Source: Basidiobolus meristosporus CBS 931.73 (taxonomy: Eukaryota; Basidiobolomycota; Basidiobolomycetes; Basidiobolales; Basidiobolaceae). Taken from it: DNA of 21,449 bases. The stretch lies in assembly GCA_002104905.1 (NCBI GenBank), contig MCFE01000990.1:1-21449 (forward strand), written 5' to 3'. A program made the position numbers and the translations under genes. A model generated the notes under the pieces. The model saw only the letters and a program-made list of their open reading frames with translations. It made no database searches and was not told the DNA's origin. Of the stretch, positions 17,215 to 21,449 are shown piece by piece. Each line of letters begins with the position of its first letter. Within the stretch, counting starts at the first letter, position 1.

Positions 17215-20200
17215 ATGTCTATCACTGCTATCAATGGAACTTTTCCCTCTGCTGAAAAGTTGGATGGATCTAACTACTAAGTAAAGAGGCCTTTGGATAT
17301 TGTCATGGGAGAAGAATGTCCTCCTGAAAACGTGGGAGAGGAAGCCTTAAAGTACCAGAAGAAAGAACAAAGTGCCTTTAACTGCATTTGCCTTAATGTT
17401 AAAGACAAATTGCTAATTCAGTGCTCAAGTGCAAAAACGGCAAAGAATGCCTGGAAGGCATTAGAAGACACCTACCAGTCATGTTCAGCTGCTAAGAAAA
17501 TGTATCTGAGACAATAATTCTTTACTACAAAGATGCTGCCAGGAGAAGAAATGAAAAATCTAATTAACAGAATTACCCTGCTGGTAGATGAAATGGAACC
17601 TGTAGGCATACCAACTACTGATGAGGATGTGCTAGTTAGCATCCTGAATAGCCTGACAGACAAGTTTCAGGGCCTTGTATCAGCCCTAGAGTCCAGAACT
17701 GAAGATTTGACCTTGAATTATGTATATGGAAGGCTCCTGGATGAAGAATTAAGAAAATCAAGTGCAAACAAGAAAGAAGAAGAAAGTGCTTTAATATGCA
17801 ATGATAACCAACAAAGGAGGTACCCAAGACCCTACAAAGGCAACATCAACCTGTTTTGTAACTACTGCAAAAGGAAAGGACACATATCAGACCCATGCTT
17901 CAAAAAGAAAGATAATCAGCAAAATAAGCCTGAATATGGAAATGCTGCAACAACTGAAGATAGACTATTCATATCTGCACTAAATATGACCACAAACAAG
18001 GATTCTCAGACATGGTATACTGACTCAGGAGCATCTCAACACTTTACACACCAAATAGAAGTTTTTACCCAATATCAAGAAATTCCAATTAAGAATGTTT
18101 TCATGGGTGACAATAGAACACTTGATGCTGTGGGAGAAGGAACTATCCAAGTAAGCCTAAGAAGCAGTGAAGGAAGCCATGCACTGACTTTCAAAGAAGT
18201 ACTCTATGTACCAGAAATAGCCAAGAACCTACTATCAGTAAGCAACGCCACTGCAGAAGGACTCAGTTTCAGCTTTGACAATTCTGGATGCAAGATCACT
18301 GATCAAAATGGTGCCCATATTGCTTTAGGTATCAGAGATCAGAGTCTATGTAAATTGACTTATATTCCATCATATTTGGAAGCCAATATAAGTAACTTAA
18401 ATGAAGAAGCACCAATGCTTTGGCACAGGAGATTTGGGCACATCAATTTTGAGTATTTGCGCAAAATGATCAAAGATCAGCTAATTTCTGGAGTAAAAGT
18501 TGATCCCCCATCTAATTTGGAGCACTGTGAAGCCTGAATATATGGGAAACAAGCCAGACAACCGTTCAAGAGCTCTGGGTTGATCAGAACTAAGAAAAAA
18601 TTAGATCTAATTCACTCAGATCTATGTGGACCTATGCAAGATTTATCCTTAGGTGGGATGAAGTATTTAATCACCTTTATTGATGATTATACAAGATACA
18701 CATAGGTCTACTTCATGGAAAGAAAGGAAGAAGCTCTGTCTAAGCTCAGGGAGTTTAAAGCCATGGTGGAGAGAGAAACTGATAAAATAATCAAGAAAAT
18801 ACACTCTGACAATGGTGGAGAATATACCTCAAAACTCTTCATCCACTTCTGCAAAATTCATGGGATAAAGCAAGAGACTACTGCACCATACTCCCCACAG
18901 CAAAATGGAGTAGCAGAACATGCTAACAGATCAATAACTGATATGGCAAGATCTATGATCCATCATCAAAAATTATCCTATGATTGTTGGGCAGAATCAG
19001 TTGCAATAGCTATATTCCTTAAAATAGGAGTTTTAGCAGAATACTTTGTGATTCTACTCCATTTGAAGCATGGTATGAATACAGACCAAGTACAGAACAT
19101 CTAAGAATATTTGGGTGTACAGCATATGCTAAGATACTGCCTAGAAATCAGTCAAAATTTGAGCCAAAAAGTGTAAAATGCATATTTTTGGGCTAATGCA
19201 ATGAGAGTAAAGCATACAGACTCTACAATACCAAAGCAAAGAAGCTAATCAAGTCCAGGGATGTGTTGTTTGATGAAAATTCAAAATTTTCACAAAAAAT
19301 GACATCAGATGATGACAAAAATTTGATCTCAAATGCACCAATTGTCATGATTGAATCAGAGCAAAACAATGAGAATTTCTTCACTCCAGAGGACTCTACA
19401 ACCATGGTTCAGCCAGAATCAGTGCCCAGGAATATCCCTGAAGTGATCATTCCAGTGTCAAATGCCCGGAGATCCAATCAGACAAGCAATAGCCCAAATT
19501 ACTATATCAATGAGTGTACAAACTTAGCCTATGCCTATTCAGTCCATATTGATGAACCCCAGACTATAAAAGAGGCCCTAAATAGCGCTCAGACAAAGTT
19601 TTGGAGATCTGCAATGACTGAGGAATATCAGGCCCTGATGGAAAATCAAACTTGGGACTTAGTCAAATTACCAATCAACCAAAAATCAGTTGGATGCAGA
19701 TGGGTCTTCAAGACAAAATACAAGGCTGATGGTACAATTGAAAGATACAAAGCAAGACTTGTGGCCAAAGGATACTCTCAAACAAAAGGACTTGACTACA
19801 CTGAGACCTTTGCACTGGTAGCCAAGTTTAATTCCATCAGATTAATATTGGCTATTGCAGCCAAATATAAGTTTTTTATTCATCAAATGGATGTAAAAAC
19901 TGCATTTCTGAATGGAGAACTTGATGAGGATGTTTATGGCCCAGCCTGATGGGTTTGTTGACCAGGATAACCCCCAGTTGGTTTGCAAGCTTAGAAAGTC
20001 ACTATATGGTTTCAAACAATCACCAAGAGCCTGGAATTGCAAGATAGATTCTTATTTGGTATCTTTGAGTTTCAAAAGGAGTAATGCTGACTATAGTATA
20101 TACTATAAGCCAGATAGAGCAAATCCAGTTCTATTAGCTCTACATGTGGATGATCTTATTATAGCCACCAATAACCAAGAAACATTGGAAGAGACTAAAT

Positions 20201-21093
20201 CCAGCCTATCTAAGGAGTTCAAGATGTCTGATCTAGGAGAACTCAGTTACTACTTAGGGATTAAGTTCTCCATAGACAGAAGTACCCAGATTATTACCCT
20301 AAGCCAATCCAAGTATATTCAAGATATACTAAAGAAGTATAAAATGGAAGACTGTAAACTGGCAGCTACCCCAATGGAGACAAACCTTAACTTGGTCAAA
20401 ACTCAACCAAATCAAGGGAGCTTGGTGCCATCTGAAAGCCCTGACTTTCCTTATCAATCTATGGTTGGCAGTCTGATGTATATCATGCTTAGAACATGTC
20501 CAGATATCTCATATTCAGCGGGAGTTGCCAGCCAACATAATCAGAACTATGGATCTGATCATAAGCAGATATCAGCAGTTCCTTTTAGGTATCTAAAAAT
20601 CCGCTTAACTGCTGCAATAAGATACACTTATAAGGATTCAGAACGCAATCTTGTGGGATACTCTGATGCTGATTGGGGACAAAATTTGGATGACAGATGA
20701 TCTACCACAGGATACACCTTTCTTGACTGTAAAGGAGCAATTTCATGGAATTCAAGAAAGCAACCAACCATAGCACTTTCCACCACAGAGGCAGAGTATA
20801 TGGCAGCCTGTGAAGCTACAAAAGAAGCAATGTGGTTAAGAAAGCTTTTTACAGATTTAGGCCTATGTCAAAAAACGCCTACTACTTTATTTCAAGATAA
20901 TCAAGGATGTATACAACTAGGTAGAAATCCAACTTTTCATGCTAGAACCAAGCACATTGATATTAGACATCATTTCATATGTGAAGCTATAGAGAATAAC
21001 TTAGCTAGCTTAGCTTACTGTCCTACAGATGAAATGATTGCAGACATATTTACCAAACCATTAGCTAGAGACAAGTTTGAATATCTTAGGTAA
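17215..21093 (+). pseudogene. Copia C gag-pol polyprotein
   Basis: From ATG 17215 the order is gag, zinc knuckle CNYCKRKGHISDPC (C at 17857), protease YTDSGAS (Asp 18022) and GAG-pre-integrase LWHRRFGHINF. Integrase follows with Asp codons at 18619 and 18808 and Glu at 18916, which is D-35-E spacing. Reverse transcriptase has KARLVAKGYSQTKGLDYTETF, QMDVKTAFLNGEL and a catalytic HVDD (20143-20154) where YVDD is usual. RNase H has YSDADWGQNL, LSTTEAEYMA and FTKPLARDKF. Breaks: an early TAA after about 33 nt were lost from gag (near 17279), TAA 17515, TGA 18535 replacing a zinc-binding Cys, TAG 18703 replacing Trp, frame changes near 19022 and 19935, and TGA 20698. All domains are recognisable, but no complete protein can be made. 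Confidence 0.92.
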
Positions 21094-21125
21094 AGATTAG
21101 GACTAGTCAGTATGAACATTTAGCT

Positions 21126-21134
21126 GAGTGGGAG
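21126..21134 (+). promoter_or_regulatory. Polypurine tract of copia C
   Basis: GAGTGGGAG directly precedes the 3' LTR and is identical to the tract of element AB. Confidence 0.75.
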
Positions 21135-21449
21135 TGTTGTAAAAATTTGTATTTCCACCAAAAAATTCACTTAACTTAGTCACTTAGATCATTACCCTCA
21201 AATCCTAGAGAATACTGACCAAATTCCTTGTCAGGATATACTTAGAATATTTTCACCAAAATACCAGGTGCCCAGAACATGAAAATTCTCAAAGTTACTC
21301 AAACAGCCCCAAACTTTGCACACATGTTCTTGGGACCTTCCTTAACCTATTCTACATGTTTGTAATGCCAAGACCAGGTAAAAGTATAAATACTACATTT
21401 ACATTCAATAAATCATTAGGTGAAAACCACATTATTTACTTGTTCTCCC
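21135..21449 (+). repeat. 3' LTR of copia C, truncated by the window edge
   Basis: It starts TGTTGTAAAAATTTG and aligns for 315 bp with the other LTRs. TATAAATA is near 21385-21392 and AATAAA is at 21407-21412. The remaining bases to TTACAACA are outside the window. Confidence 0.93.

Larger units (their letters stand above)
16835..21449 (+). mobile_element. Copia-type LTR retrotransposon C, complete structure but dead, cut by window edge
   Basis: The order is 5' LTR (16835-17183), primer site, gag-pol, polypurine tract and 3' LTR (from 21135). The last ~35 bp of the 3' LTR lie beyond the window. The two LTRs differ at many positions (for example AAAGGTTTG against AAAAATTTG, TTGTTGGGATTTAC against TTGTCAGGATATAC), so the insertion is not recent, or the LTRs have exchanged with relatives. 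Confidence 0.93.

Noticed and set aside
1025-21093. Repeat-induced point mutation (RIP) as the cause of the stops
   Set aside because: The stops come from mixed changes (C to T, C to A, G to A, A to T) and indels, not from a C-to-T/G-to-A excess that I can see. A dinucleotide index calculation would settle it.

Overview
This looks like transposon-rich nuclear DNA from a eukaryote, most likely a fungus and possibly a basidiomycete. The evidence for a fungus is AT-rich sequence, a 63-nt spliceosomal-type intron, a tnp2-type CACTA transposase resembling fungal ones, and a copia-type retroelement with a yeast-like initiator-tRNA primer site. The species cannot be read from the sequence. I see no host gene, no rRNA or intact tRNA gene, no CRISPR array and nothing bacterial. 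Nearly all of the window is transposable-element sequence in a Russian-doll nest, and every coding region is broken.

Layout. (1) Positions 1-156 are the end of a CACTA transposase gene from another copy of the element at 3097-3255, inverted relative to it. (2) 157-891 is a foldback MITE with TA target duplications. (3) Copia element AB runs from a 5' LTR stump (892-993) through a half-tRNA-type primer site and the 5' half of gag-pol (to 2655). It resumes at 13171 with the rest of pol and ends with a 3' LTR at 15490-15836. (4) The interruption, 2656-13170, is a 10.5-kb CACTA-like element with CCCTA...TAGGG ends. It sits between two AAT copies, directly after the second catalytic Asp codon of the copia integrase. 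(5) The CACTA element has two divergent genes: a tnp2-type transposase on the minus strand (9816 to 3229) and an unrecognised accessory gene on the plus strand (about 10018 to 12639). The transposase is split by a 4.1-kb PIF/Harbinger-type element (4845-8964, TA flanks). The accessory gene is split by a second foldback MITE (10521-11252, TA flanks). (6) The Harbinger-type element carries a DDE transposase (plus), a possible Myb/SANT-like gene (minus), a Ser/Thr/Pro-rich ORF (minus), an LTR-like insertion and a promoter-like stretch. (7) 15837-16704 is unassigned sequence partly resembling the CACTA right end, broken by a solo copia LTR with GTGAG duplications. (8) 16705-16834 is another copia LTR fragment. 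A complete but dead copia element (C) has inserted into it, from 16835 past the end of the window.

How the parts relate. The Harbinger-type element and both MITEs share the terminal sequence TAGACTTGTTC and TA insertion sites, so the Harbinger-type transposase is the best candidate for having moved the MITEs. Insertion order follows from the nesting: copia AB first, then CACTA, then the Harbinger-type element and MITE 2. MITE 1 has CACTA sequence on its left and copia LTR on its right, which suggests recombination between two MITE copies or an assembly join.
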